Origin: Dermatophilus congolensis
GTDB taxonomy: Bacteria; Actinomycetota; Actinomycetes; Actinomycetales; Dermatophilaceae
DNA: 64,000 bases
NCBI GenBank assembly: GCA_030538115.1
Contig: JAUNUP010000017.1
Span: 12,751 to 76,750 of the forward strand
Direction of reading: 5' to 3'
The number at the start of each line of letters is the position of its first letter. Position 1 is the first letter of the stretch. The translations under genes and the position numbers were made by a program. Below the pieces are notes generated by a model. It made no database searches. It was not told the DNA's origin and saw only the letters and a program-made list of their open reading frames with translations. Below, piece by piece: positions 43,852-51,965 of this stretch.

Positions 43852-44304
43852 ATGTCGGTGCCCACTCCCCCTTCGAACGACGCCTCGCACACCCCTGACG
43901 AGGCGGTGTCGCTGTACGACCGCATGGGCGGTCGCGACACCTTCGTGCGACTCGTGGCCAGGTTCTACGAGGGTGTGAAGAGCGACCCTCCGCTGCGCGA
44001 GATGTACCCGGAGGAGGATCTCGACCCGGCCGAGACGCGGCTGCGCATGTTTCTCGAGCAGTACTGGGGCGGGCCGACCACCTACTCCGAACAGCGCGGA
44101 CACCCGCGACTGCGGATGCGGCACATCCCGTTCGCCGTGACGCCCACCCAGCGCGACCGCTGGTTGCACCACATGATGGCGGCGGTCGACTCCGTCGAAC
44201 TGCCCTCGGACCTCGACGAGATGCTGCGCGAGTACCTCACCCGGGCGGCCTGGTCGTTGGTCAACAGCGAAGAGGGACAGCCCGCTCCCGTCGACCGGAT
44301 GTAG
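43852..44304 (+). CDS. glbO: Truncated haemoglobin, group II (GlbO-like)
   Basis: A 150-residue 2-on-2 globin. SLYDRMGGRDTFVRLVARFYEGVKSDPPLREMYP covers helices A-B and the short CD region. LEQYWGGPTTYSEQRGHPRLRMRHIPF contains the TrHbII features: Tyr/Trp around the distal site and the proximal histidine in RMRHIPF. Actinobacterial GlbO proteins bind oxygen and assist respiration or redox defence. ATG at 43852 is chosen; an in-frame ATG nine bases earlier is also possible. Confidence 0.9.
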   Translation: MSVPTPPSNDASHTPDEAVSLYDRMGGRDTFVRLVARFYEGVKSDPPLREMYPEEDLDPAETRLRMFLEQYWGGPTTYSEQRGHPRLRMRHIPFAVTPTQRDRWLHHMMAAVDSVELPSDLDEMLREYLTRAAWSLVNSEEGQPAPVDRM

Positions 44305-44364
44305 GCGACTCGCCCCCCAACCCCGGGTTTCGTCGCCGAGGTCGGCCGGGCCAGACTGGGAAGG

Positions 44365-46236
44365 GTGAGCACACCAACCCACATCGATCCCGCATCCGAA
44401 CGCACCCCGGAAACCCCGGAGACGCCGGACGGCACGGTCACCGACAAGATCCCCGCGGACGGACCCGACACGGCTCCCCTCGACGCGGCGCTCGACGACG
44501 TGCCCGGTGAGCGCACGCCCGAGTGGTGGCGCACGTGCGTCGTGTACCAGATCTACCCGCGCAGCTACGCCGACTCCGACGGTGACGGCATGGGCGACCT
44601 GCCCGGCATCACGTCGCGGCTCGAGTACGTGCGCGACCTCGGAGTCGACGCCGTGTGGCTCTCGCCGTTCTACCCCTCTCCGATGGCCGACGCCGGCTAC
44701 GACGTGGCGGACTACCGCGACGTGGAGCCGATGTTCGGCACCTTGGCCGACGCCGACGCGCTCATCGGGAAGGCCCATTCGCTGGGGCTGAAGGTGATCA
44801 TCGACCTCGTCCCGAACCACACCTCCGACCAGCACGCCTGGTTCAAGGCGGCGCTCGCTGCCGGGCCGGGGTCGCCGGAGCGGGAGCGCTACGTCTTCCG
44901 CGAGGGTCGCGGCGAGAACGGCTCGCAGCCGCCCAACAACTGGCGCTCGAACTTCCACGGCTCCGCCTGGACCGAGGTCGAGCCCGGCTGGTGGTACCTC
45001 AACCTGTTCGACTCCGCGCAGCCCGACCTCAACTGGGAGCACCCCGAGGTCCGCGCCGAGTTCGAGTCGATCCTGCAGTTCTGGTGCGACCGCGGTGTCG
45101 ACGGGTTCCGTGTCGACGTCGCGCACGGCCTCGTCAAGGCGCCCGGTTTTCCCGACTGGGAGGACGACGGCGACGACACGGGCGCGACCTCGCGCATCCC
45201 GTACTGGGACCAGGAGGGCGTACACGAGATCTACCGCGACTGGCGCAAGGTGCTCGACGAGTACAACCCATCCGGCGACCCTGAGAAGGACCGCATCCTC
45301 GTCGCGGAGGCGTGGGTCGAGCCGCCGTCGCGCGCCGCGCTGTACGTACGGCCCGACGAGATGAACCACGGCTTCGGGTTCAACTACCTGACGACCCTCT
45401 GGGATGCCCAGGACCTCGGCGACGCGGCGCTGGAAGCGTTGCACGCCAACGCGGCCGTCGGCGGCATGACCACGTGGGTGCTCTCGAACCACGACGTCAT
45501 CCGGCACGCCTCGCGCCTCGGCATCACGCCCCAGATGCGCCACTACTCCGGCATCGGGCCCGACGACCCGCAGCCCGACAACGTGCTCGGCCTGCGCCGC
45601 GCCCGGGCCGCGACGACGTTCATGCTCGGCTTCCCCGGTGCCGCGTACCTGTACCAGGGCGAGGAGCTCGGCCTGCCCGAGGCGACGATGCTGCCCGACG
45701 AGGTGCGACAGGACCCGGCGTTCCACCGCTCCGGAGGCGTCGACCGCGGCCGCGACGGGTGTCGCGTGCCCGTGCCGTGGGTCTCCGACGCGCCCGCCTT
45801 CGGGTTCAACGACACCGGCAAGTCGTGGCTGCCGCAGCCCGCCGTGTACGGCGAGCTGGCACCCGACCGGCAGATCGGAGTCGAGGGGTCGACGCTCGAG
45901 CTGTACCGCACGCTGCTGCGCCTGCGCCGCGAACTGCGGCTCGGTGAAGGCGAACTGACGCGGCTCGAGATCCTGCCCGCCGCCGGTGCCCACGGTGGGT
46001 CGCCGGCCTCCGAGGGCGAATCGGCGGCCTCGCAGGTCGTCGCGTTCTCCAACGCCTGCCCCGGTGGCCCTGTGGTTCTCGTGCTCAACACCGGCACCGA
46101 GAACGTCGTGCTGCCGTTCGGCGAGGTGCTCGTCAGCAGCGTTCCGCTCGTGAACGGGATGCTGCCCGGCGACGCGGCCGCCTGGGTGCGCTCCGACGTG
46201 GGCTCGACGCGTGGTGAAGGCGCTGCAGGCCGGTGA
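44365..46236 (+). CDS. GH13 alpha-glucosidase (oligo-1,6-glucosidase/AglA type)
   Basis: A 623-residue alpha-amylase-family hydrolase acting on maltose/isomaltose-type oligosaccharides. The TIM barrel begins at WWRTCVVYQIYPRSYADSDGDG; conserved regions follow as VIIDLVPNHTSDQH, GFRVDVAHGL (nucleophile Asp near 250), LVAEAWVEP (acid/base Glu near 314) and LSNHDVIRH (Asp near 376). No signal peptide, so it is cytosolic. The Pro/Thr-rich first 45 residues are unusual. The GTG start sits directly after GGGAAGG, too close for a normal binding site, so the start is uncertain. Its stop overlaps the next MFS gene as GTGA. Confidence 0.9.
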   Translation: MSTPTHIDPASERTPETPETPDGTVTDKIPADGPDTAPLDAALDDVPGERTPEWWRTCVVYQIYPRSYADSDGDGMGDLPGITSRLEYVRDLGVDAVWLSPFYPSPMADAGYDVADYRDVEPMFGTLADADALIGKAHSLGLKVIIDLVPNHTSDQHAWFKAALAAGPGSPERERYVFREGRGENGSQPPNNWRSNFHGSAWTEVEPGWWYLNLFDSAQPDLNWEHPEVRAEFESILQFWCDRGVDGFRVDVAHGLVKAPGFPDWEDDGDDTGATSRIPYWDQEGVHEIYRDWRKVLDEYNPSGDPEKDRILVAEAWVEPPSRAALYVRPDEMNHGFGFNYLTTLWDAQDLGDAALEALHANAAVGGMTTWVLSNHDVIRHASRLGITPQMRHYSGIGPDDPQPDNVLGLRRARAATTFMLGFPGAAYLYQGEELGLPEATMLPDEVRQDPAFHRSGGVDRGRDGCRVPVPWVSDAPAFGFNDTGKSWLPQPAVYGELAPDRQIGVEGSTLELYRTLLRLRRELRLGEGELTRLEILPAAGAHGGSPASEGESAASQVVAFSNACPGGPVVLVLNTGTENVVLPFGEVLVSSVPLVNGMLPGDAAAWVRSDVGSTRGEGAAGR

Positions 46237-47771
46237 CCGATCCGCACAACTCCCCCCGGCCCGGCGACACCGTCGCGGCCGGTGGGGCGAGCCAAGCCCC
46301 CGGCGCGAGCGGAGCCGGTGGGGCCCCGCCCGCTCCGGGCGGCACTGCCGACTCGGGTGCCGCGTTCTCGCGCGACCAGGTCGTCAGCGCTGCGACGATC
46401 GTGGCGCTGGTGACGATCATCGCGTTCGAGGCGATGGCGGTCTCGACCGTCATGCCGGCGGTCGGAGACGCGCTCGGCGTGGGTGGTGGGTACGGGCTCG
46501 CGTTCTCGTCGATGTTCACGGCCGAACTGCTCGGCATCGTCATCGCGGGCACGTGGATCGCCGCCCGCGGCGCGTTCGGGTCGATCATCGTGGGGCAGGT
46601 GCTCATCGGCGCCGGGTCGCTGCTGGCCGGAGCCGCCCCCGGCTTCGGCACGTTTCTCACCGGCCGGGTCGTCGCGGGAGTCGGGGCCGGGTTCGTGCTG
46701 GTCGCCGTGTACGTCGCGGTCGGTTCGTTCTTCCGCGCCGAACAACTCCCCCGGGTTTTCGCGTGGTTGTCTGCCGCGTGGGTGCTGCCCTCGATCATCG
46801 GGCCGTTACTCGGTGCCTGGCTCACCGAGGTGATCTCGTGGCGGGCGACGTTTCTCGTGGTCGTGCCACTGATCGCGCCGACGCTGGCGGCGATGGTCCG
46901 GCGTCGGGCCCAGCTGCGCGAGGCCGGTCTTCGACCGGAGGCCGGGGGGCGGCTCGACCGTCGCACACTCACGCTCGCCCTTCTCGTGGCGGCGGGTGCG
47001 GGGCTGGTGCAATGGGGCGGTAATTCGCTCGTGCCTCCCTCCGCAGTGGCTATCGGTGCTGTCGTCGCGGGGCTCGTGCTGCTCGGCTATGCGCTGCCTC
47101 GGACGTTGCCGCCCGGCACGCTGCGGCTGCGACGGGGGCTGCCGTCTGTGATCGGCGCCCGCTTTCTCGCCACCGCGTCGTTCAACAGCTCGGTGACGTA
47201 CGTACCGCTGTTCCTCGTCGGCATCACCGGGTTCAGCCTCACGGCCTCGGGTGTCGTGTTGGCGCTCTCGTCGATCGGCTGGTCGATCGGCTCGGCGATA
47301 CAGGGGCAGGCCCGGATGGCGGGGCGGCAGCAGCGGCTCGTCGTCGCCGGCGCCGCGTTCTGCGCGGTCGCTTGCGGCGTATACGTCGCCATCGCGCTCG
47401 TCGCGGCCCGCACGGAGATCTCGGGCTGGTGGATGCTCGTACCCACGACGTTGTCGGGCCTCGGCATGGGCCTGGCGATGGCGTCGATGTCGGTGCTCAC
47501 GCTGCGGATCGCGCCCAAGGAGGAGCACGCCTCCGCGTCCTCGTCACTGCAGCTCGGAGACGTGCTCGGCGCCACGTTGGGGCTCACGCTCATCGGCGCG
47601 GTGTTCGCGTCGCTCGTGTCCGCCGGTTTCGGAGCCGGTCAGCTCGGCCCGACGGGCGGCGGCGCCTCGATCGCCGGTATACCGGTCTTCGTAGCGATCT
47701 GGCTACTCACCGCCCTCATCGCCTCAGTCGGAATGCTCGCCGGAGACCGCATCCGCTTCATTTCGCGATGA
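46233..47771 (+). CDS. MFS transporter (drug:H+ antiporter-like)
   Basis: A 512-residue membrane protein with about 14 hydrophobic segments after a disordered Gly/Ala/Pro-rich N-terminus of 45 residues. FEAMAVSTVMPAVGDALG and LIGAGSLLAGAAPGFGTFLTGRVVAGVGAGFVLV match helices 1 and 4 of DHA2-like exporters. Coupling to the alpha-glucosidase (GTGA overlap) might suggest sugar export or import, but family features point rather to efflux; the substrate is open. The 3' end overlaps the convergent hypothetical gene by 14 bp. Confidence 0.83.
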   Translation: MTDPHNSPRPGDTVAAGGASQAPGASGAGGAPPAPGGTADSGAAFSRDQVVSAATIVALVTIIAFEAMAVSTVMPAVGDALGVGGGYGLAFSSMFTAELLGIVIAGTWIAARGAFGSIIVGQVLIGAGSLLAGAAPGFGTFLTGRVVAGVGAGFVLVAVYVAVGSFFRAEQLPRVFAWLSAAWVLPSIIGPLLGAWLTEVISWRATFLVVVPLIAPTLAAMVRRRAQLREAGLRPEAGGRLDRRTLTLALLVAAGAGLVQWGGNSLVPPSAVAIGAVVAGLVLLGYALPRTLPPGTLRLRRGLPSVIGARFLATASFNSSVTYVPLFLVGITGFSLTASGVVLALSSIGWSIGSAIQGQARMAGRQQRLVVAGAAFCAVACGVYVAIALVAARTEISGWWMLVPTTLSGLGMGLAMASMSVLTLRIAPKEEHASASSSLQLGDVLGATLGLTLIGAVFASLVSAGFGAGQLGPTGGGASIAGIPVFVAIWLLTALIASVGMLAGDRIRFISR

Positions 47772-48393
47772 CGCTGCCCGCCTTTGTCGTGAGGCGTTGC
47801 CAGGAGCCCTGACGGAAGACCCTCGCCTGGTCGCCGACCAGGAAGCCGAGGGCGTGGGCTCCGAGCACCAGGCCCGCGCGGAACTGGGCCTGGCCCTCTC
47901 CGAGCGTCTGGCCCCAGGCCGCCTTGTCCGCAGCCGCCGTCTCGGCGTCCGTGGCTCCGCTGTCGCGCAGCTTCACCACCGGGGCGAGCAGGTCGGAGGC
48001 GAGCTGCGTCAGCTCCGCCGGGTCGGCGTCGCCCACGACCTCCCAGCCGGTGCGAGGAGCTGTGACGGCCGCCCAGGCCGCCGACCGCGTGACCGGCGGC
48101 AACGCCAGGGAGGTGCTCCCTTCGGACTCCATGCGGACCAGCCGGTTGGCGACCGCCGCCAGGTCGACCAGCACGTCGGATGTCGCCTCCGCCGCAAGAC
48201 CGACGCCGCGCATCGCCGTGACGGTGCCGGAGCCGAGCAGCCCCTCACCCGACCGGACGAGCACCGTGAACTGCAGCGTTCGCCCGGCCGCCTGCAGGCG
48301 CACGTACCCGTCGGGCACGAGCACCTGGGCGCGGGATACGAACAGGCGCAGGTCGGCGACCGTGCGAGAGTCTTCGAGCTTCAGGTCGCTCAC
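47758..48393 (-). CDS. Conserved hypothetical cytosolic protein
   Basis: A 211-residue soluble protein I do not recognise. The N-terminal half reads as a strand-rich domain (TVADLRLFVSRAQVLVPDGYVRLQAAGRTLQFTVLV), and the rest is helical with Ala-rich segments and a basic C-terminus (GSWQRLTTKAGSVIAK). There are no cysteines, membrane segments or catalytic motifs. It starts with GTG in a GTGA overlap with the upstream thioesterase stop, so the two are made together; that pairing is the only functional hint. Confidence 0.75.
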   Translation of the reverse strand: MSDLKLEDSRTVADLRLFVSRAQVLVPDGYVRLQAAGRTLQFTVLVRSGEGLLGSGTVTAMRGVGLAAEATSDVLVDLAAVANRLVRMESEGSTSLALPPVTRSAAWAAVTAPRTGWEVVGDADPAELTQLASDLLAPVVKLRDSGATDAETAAADKAAWGQTLGEGQAQFRAGLVLGAHALGFLVGDQARVFRQGSWQRLTTKAGSVIAK

Positions 48394-48845
48394 GCCGCCG
48401 CCCCGCCGTCACGGAACGGGACCGGCCCACCCTGGTGCGCATCAAGTGTCGCCTTGAGATCTTCGGCTAGCGGCATCGGACGTTGCGTCGCCTGGTCGAC
48501 GTGCACCATCGTCGTCGAGGCGACCGCGTACACCTTCTCGCCGGTGTCGGGGTGATCGCGCACGATGTACCCGAGTTCGAGGCTCGACGAGCCGACCCTC
48601 ACCGCCCACATCTCCACGCGAATCGGCTTGACCCGGTACGAGATCGCCGCCCGGTACTCGAGCTTCTGGCTCGCCACGACGAAGAACAGCCCGTCGGCGC
48701 GGTCGGGGTCGCCCGTCCATTCGCCGAACGAGCGCACCCGCGCCTCTTCGAGAAACTGAAAGTACGCGACGTTGTTGACGTGCCCGAGCGCGTCGATGTC
48801 GCCGAACCGGAGCGGGATGTCGATGTGGTGCGGAGCCTGGGTCAT
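48390..48845 (-). CDS. Hotdog-fold acyl-CoA thioesterase (4HBT family)
   Basis: A 151-residue thioesterase. IPLRFGDIDALGHVNNVAYFQFLEEAR is the 4-hydroxybenzoyl-CoA thioesterase signature with the catalytic Asp and the GHVNN loop; LEYRAAISY and VEMWAVRVGSSSLELGYIV complete the fold. It should hydrolyse acyl-CoA esters of unknown chain length. ATG at 48845 is the first residue before the fold. It diverges from tesB, a second, unrelated-length thioesterase gene, across 121 bases. Confidence 0.87.
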   Translation of the reverse strand: MTQAPHHIDIPLRFGDIDALGHVNNVAYFQFLEEARVRSFGEWTGDPDRADGLFFVVASQKLEYRAAISYRVKPIRVEMWAVRVGSSSLELGYIVRDHPDTGEKVYAVASTTMVHVDQATQRPMPLAEDLKATLDAHQGGPVPFRDGGAAA

Positions 48846-48953
48846 GCGCCCATCCTGACAGGCCCCACCGACAGGCCCCGCATCAGAGTCGCCTGCACAG
48901 GCACTGCCCAGGGCCTGTGCACGGCCTGCGCACCCGAGGCTCGCCCGAAGGCT

Positions 48954-48959
48954 TACCGT
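48954..48959 (+). promoter_or_regulatory. Candidate -10 box of a leaderless tesB transcript
   Basis: TACCGT fits the actinobacterial TANNNT -10 and ends 7 bp before the tesB GTG, so transcription could begin at the start codon. No Shine-Dalgarno sequence is seen before tesB, which agrees with a leaderless mRNA. The -35 is not obvious. Confidence 0.45.
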
Positions 48960-48966
48960 TGGCCGG

Positions 48967-49896
48967 GTGAGCAACGATTCCGCCTCTCCGTACGACGCTC
49001 CGTACGAGCCGCTCGGTGACCTTCTCGACGTTCTCGACCTCACCCCCGAGGCACCGACGACGGGCCAGTACGGCGACGTGCGCGACATGTTCTCGGGCCG
49101 CAGCCAGCCGACTCCGCACAAGCGCATCTTCGGGGGCCAGGCGCTCGCCCAGTGTCTCGTTGCCGCTGGTCGGAGCGTGGACGCCCTGCGCGCGGAGGGC
49201 CTGCTTCCCCATTCGCTGCACGCCACGTTTCTGCAGCCGGGCGACCCCGACGTGCCGCTCACGTTCGTCGTCGAGCGGTTGCGCGATTCACGGTCGTTCT
49301 CGGCCCGTCGCGTGCATGCGCTGCAGCACGACCGCCCGATCCTGGCGATGATGTGCTCGTTCGCGCTCCCCTCCGACGGGCTCGACCACCAAGTGCCGAT
49401 GCCCGACGCGCCCGCGCCGGAGTCGCTGCCCGAGCTGGCCGCCGAGCTCTACTCCCCACCCGCGACGGCGGGCGGAGACTGGCTCATGCGCCGCGCCGTC
49501 GACGTGCGCCACATCGACGGCAACATCGCGATGAGACCAGGCCCGGTCACCGATCGGGAGATGGTGTGGTTCAAGGCGCTCGGTGAACTCGTGGGTGCCG
49601 TCGACAACCCGATCATCCACGCGGCCGTGTACGCGTACGCCTCGGACTGGACGATTCTCGAGCCGGTGCTGCGCCGCCACGGCCTCGCGTGGGTCGACCG
49701 GCGGCTGCGAGCCGCGAGCCTCGACCACGCGATGTGGTTTCACCGCCCGGGCCGCGCCGACCGCTGGACCCTGTACGCGCAGGAGTCGCCGTCCGCAGCC
49801 TCCGGACGCGGGTTCGGTTACGGGCACATGTTCGCCGAAGACGGCACCCTCATCGCCACGGTCGCGCAGGAGGGGATGGTGCGGATCAAGGAGTGA
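48967..49896 (+). CDS. tesB: Acyl-CoA thioesterase II
   Basis: A 309-residue double-hotdog thioesterase that hydrolyses medium/long-chain acyl-CoA. The first domain shows KRIFGGQALAQCLVAAGRSV and LHATFLQPGDPDVPLTFVVERLRDSRSFSARRVHA, the second IIHAAVYAYASDWTILEPVLRRHG and SLDHAMWFHRP, with the catalytic Asp in YASD as in TesB. GTG start without a clear ribosome-binding site; a TANNNT box 7 bp upstream suggests leaderless translation. A terminator hairpin spans its stop codon. Confidence 0.9.
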   Translation: MSNDSASPYDAPYEPLGDLLDVLDLTPEAPTTGQYGDVRDMFSGRSQPTPHKRIFGGQALAQCLVAAGRSVDALRAEGLLPHSLHATFLQPGDPDVPLTFVVERLRDSRSFSARRVHALQHDRPILAMMCSFALPSDGLDHQVPMPDAPAPESLPELAAELYSPPATAGGDWLMRRAVDVRHIDGNIAMRPGPVTDREMVWFKALGELVGAVDNPIIHAAVYAYASDWTILEPVLRRHGLAWVDRRLRAASLDHAMWFHRPGRADRWTLYAQESPSAASGRGFGYGHMFAEDGTLIATVAQEGMVRIKE

Positions 49897-49909
49897 CCCG
49901 CACCATCCC
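49873..49909 (+). terminator. Terminator hairpin enclosing the tesB stop codon
   Basis: GGGATGGTGCGG (49873-49884) pairs exactly with CCGCACCATCCC (49898-49909); the TGA stop is in the loop. It also lies just beyond the stop of convergent cobT and could serve both. Confidence 0.75.
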
Positions 49910-49937
49910 GTTCCACTGGCTGCGCACAGACGAACGT

Positions 49938-51044
49938 CTACTGCTCCCCGAGGCCGAGGCTGGCGTAGGTGGCCATGTCGGCGAGGATGTCGAGCGCCTG
50001 ACGGATGACGCCGATGGCCACGGCCGCGCCGCTGCCCTCGCCGAGTCGCATGTCGAGCGCGAGTATCGGCTGCAGACCGAGGGATTCGAGCTGCACCGCG
50101 TGCCCCGGCTCAGCCGAGACGTGGCCCGCGATCATGCTCTCGACGGAGCCGGGCGCGAGACGAGCCGCGACGAGGGCCGCCGAGGTGGTGATGAACCCGT
50201 CGAGCACCACGGGAATGCCGCGGCTCGCGCACCCGATCATCACGCCGGCCATGCCCGCGATCTCGAGCCCGCCCATGGAGGCGAGCACGTCGAGGGGGTC
50301 GGTCGCGTCGGGGTGGGCGGCGAGGACGCGGCGCACGACCTCCGTCTTGTGGCGCATCTGCTCGGAGTCGAGGCCGCTGCCGGGGCCGACGACGAGGGCC
50401 GCGTCGACGTCGAGCAGCCTCGCGGTGATGGCGCTCGCGGAGGCGGTGTTGCCGATCCCGACCTCGCCGACGCCGACGAGGTCGTGGCCCGAGTCGATGA
50501 GGTCGTGGGCGATGTCGATGCCGTGCCGAAGCGCCTGCCGGGCCTCGTCGCGGGTCATCGCATCGCCGGTGGCGCTGTTGGCCGTGCCTGGCCGAACACG
50601 CCGGTCGAGCACCTCACGGCCGACACACTCCGGCGGCACGCTCACGCCCAGGTCGGCGACGACGAGCTTGGCCCCCACTCCGCGCGCCAGCACCGACACC
50701 GCGGCCCCGCCGGCGGCGAGGCTCTCGAGCATCAGCCCGGTCACCTCGCTCGGGTAGGCGCTGACCGACTCGGCGTTGAGGCCGTGGTCGGCGGCGCAGA
50801 TGACGACGGCCGGGGTGGGTGCGCCGGGCTCTTCGATGCCGCGAACAGCGGCGATGTCGATCGCGATCTGCTCCAACCTGCCCAGCGACCCGATCGGCTT
50901 GACCTTGCCGTCCATCGCCGTCGCGACCGCGGCTCTCACCCGCCCGCGGTCGGTGACCGAACGCAGGGTCTCGACGGCGGCCACCGCCTCTGCGAGCACG
51001 GCCGCATCGGTGCGGGTTTCGACGGCAGATGACGGGACGGTCAT
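49938..51044 (-). CDS. cobT: Nicotinate-nucleotide--dimethylbenzimidazole phosphoribosyltransferase
   Basis: Makes alpha-ribazole phosphate for the lower ligand of cobalamin. The 368-residue protein shows KPIGSLGRLEQIAIDIA, VICAADHG, GVGEVGIGNTASASAI, GFITTSAALVA and the catalytic-Glu segment LDMRLGEGSGAA near the C-terminus. The ATG follows GAAGGAAG. It is the last gene of the B12-riboswitch operon, behind the ABC transporter, so imported corrinoid and lower-ligand activation are controlled together. That suggests salvage or remodelling rather than full de novo synthesis, at least at this locus. Confidence 0.94.
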   Translation of the reverse strand: MTVPSSAVETRTDAAVLAEAVAAVETLRSVTDRGRVRAAVATAMDGKVKPIGSLGRLEQIAIDIAAVRGIEEPGAPTPAVVICAADHGLNAESVSAYPSEVTGLMLESLAAGGAAVSVLARGVGAKLVVADLGVSVPPECVGREVLDRRVRPGTANSATGDAMTRDEARQALRHGIDIAHDLIDSGHDLVGVGEVGIGNTASASAITARLLDVDAALVVGPGSGLDSEQMRHKTEVVRRVLAAHPDATDPLDVLASMGGLEIAGMAGVMIGCASRGIPVVLDGFITTSAALVAARLAPGSVESMIAGHVSAEPGHAVQLESLGLQPILALDMRLGEGSGAAVAIGVIRQALDILADMATYASLGLGEQ

Positions 51045-51080
51045 GACGTACTTCCTTCTCGGACCGGGTGAGCCTGCTGG

Positions 51081-51965
51081 TCAGGCTCGTGAACTGGGGA
51101 GCACGACGACCTCGCCGTCGATGCGACGCACCCGCAAGGGGGCACCGAACGCCTCGGAGAGCAGGTCGTCGCGCAGAACCTCGCCCGGCGTACCGAGAGC
51201 TGCCGCGCGGCCGTCGTGCACGAGGAGCAGGCGGTCGGCGTAGCGGGCGGCGGCCGTGAGGTCGTGGATGGCGACGACGACGGTGAGCCCGTCACGTCGC
51301 CGCAGTTCGTCGACGAGCGCCAGCACGCCGTCCTGGATGCCCAAGTCGAGGGAGCTGGTCGGCTCGTCGAGCAGCAGCACGGGCGCCTCCTGCGCGAGGG
51401 CGCGCGCGAGCGAGACGCGCTGCGCCTCGCCTCCGGAGAGGTGGGGGACGGGGCGGTCGGCGTAGTCGACGAGGCTGAGGCGGCGGATCACGTCGGCGAC
51501 GATGCGCCGGTCGTGCGCAGACTCGCGGCCCAGCGGCCCGAGGTGCGGCGTGCGCCCGAGCAGGGCGTATTCGGCGACCGACATACCCTCCGGCAGTTCG
51601 GGGCGCTGCGCCATGAGCGCAAGATCGCGCGGTTTGGGTGCCTTTCCGGAGGCGGCCCGGATCGTGCCTTTCGACGGCACCAGCCCCGCGACCGCGCGCA
51701 GCAGTGTCGACTTGCCGCTGCCGTTCGGGCCGATGATGCCGAGCAGCTCGCCCGGTCGAACGTCGAGGTCGATGCCGCGAAGCACCTCGACGGTCCGACG
51801 CCCGTTGCGGAGCCTGACGCGCACGTCCCGGAGGCTGAGCGCCGGGGTCGGCGGCACGACTGGTGCCGCGGGCTTGTTGGGCCCTGTGGGTGCCGCGGAA
51901 CTCGGTTCCGCTGAGCCAGGTTCCGGGAGGCGCGCGCCTCGGGGTTCGGTGGCGTACGTGGTCAT
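51081..51965 (-). CDS. ABC transporter ATP-binding protein (corrinoid/iron type)
   Basis: A 294-residue ATPase with Walker A GPNGSGKST, the Q-loop near ALMAQRPELPEG, ABC signature LSGGEAQRVSLA, Walker B VLLLDEPTS and the H-loop VVVAIHDLT. A 45-residue Pro/Ala-rich N-terminal extension is unusual. It belongs to the FecE/BtuD class. The start overlaps the permease stop as an ATGA junction, so the two are coupled. With the riboswitch and cobT the natural substrate is a corrinoid; siderophore or haem is less likely. Confidence 0.9.
   Translation of the reverse strand: MTTYATEPRGARLPEPGSAEPSSAAPTGPNKPAAPVVPPTPALSLRDVRVRLRNGRRTVEVLRGIDLDVRPGELLGIIGPNGSGKSTLLRAVAGLVPSKGTIRAASGKAPKPRDLALMAQRPELPEGMSVAEYALLGRTPHLGPLGRESAHDRRIVADVIRRLSLVDYADRPVPHLSGGEAQRVSLARALAQEAPVLLLDEPTSSLDLGIQDGVLALVDELRRRDGLTVVVAIHDLTAAARYADRLLLVHDGRAAALGTPGEVLRDDLLSEAFGAPLRVRRIDGEVVVLPSSRA

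Noticed and set aside
41493..45993. Two long minus-strand frames (about 717 and 786 codons) opposite pflA/mscS and the alpha-glucosidase
   Set aside because: Both cross several well-supported plus-strand genes and have His/Arg/Asp-rich shadow composition.
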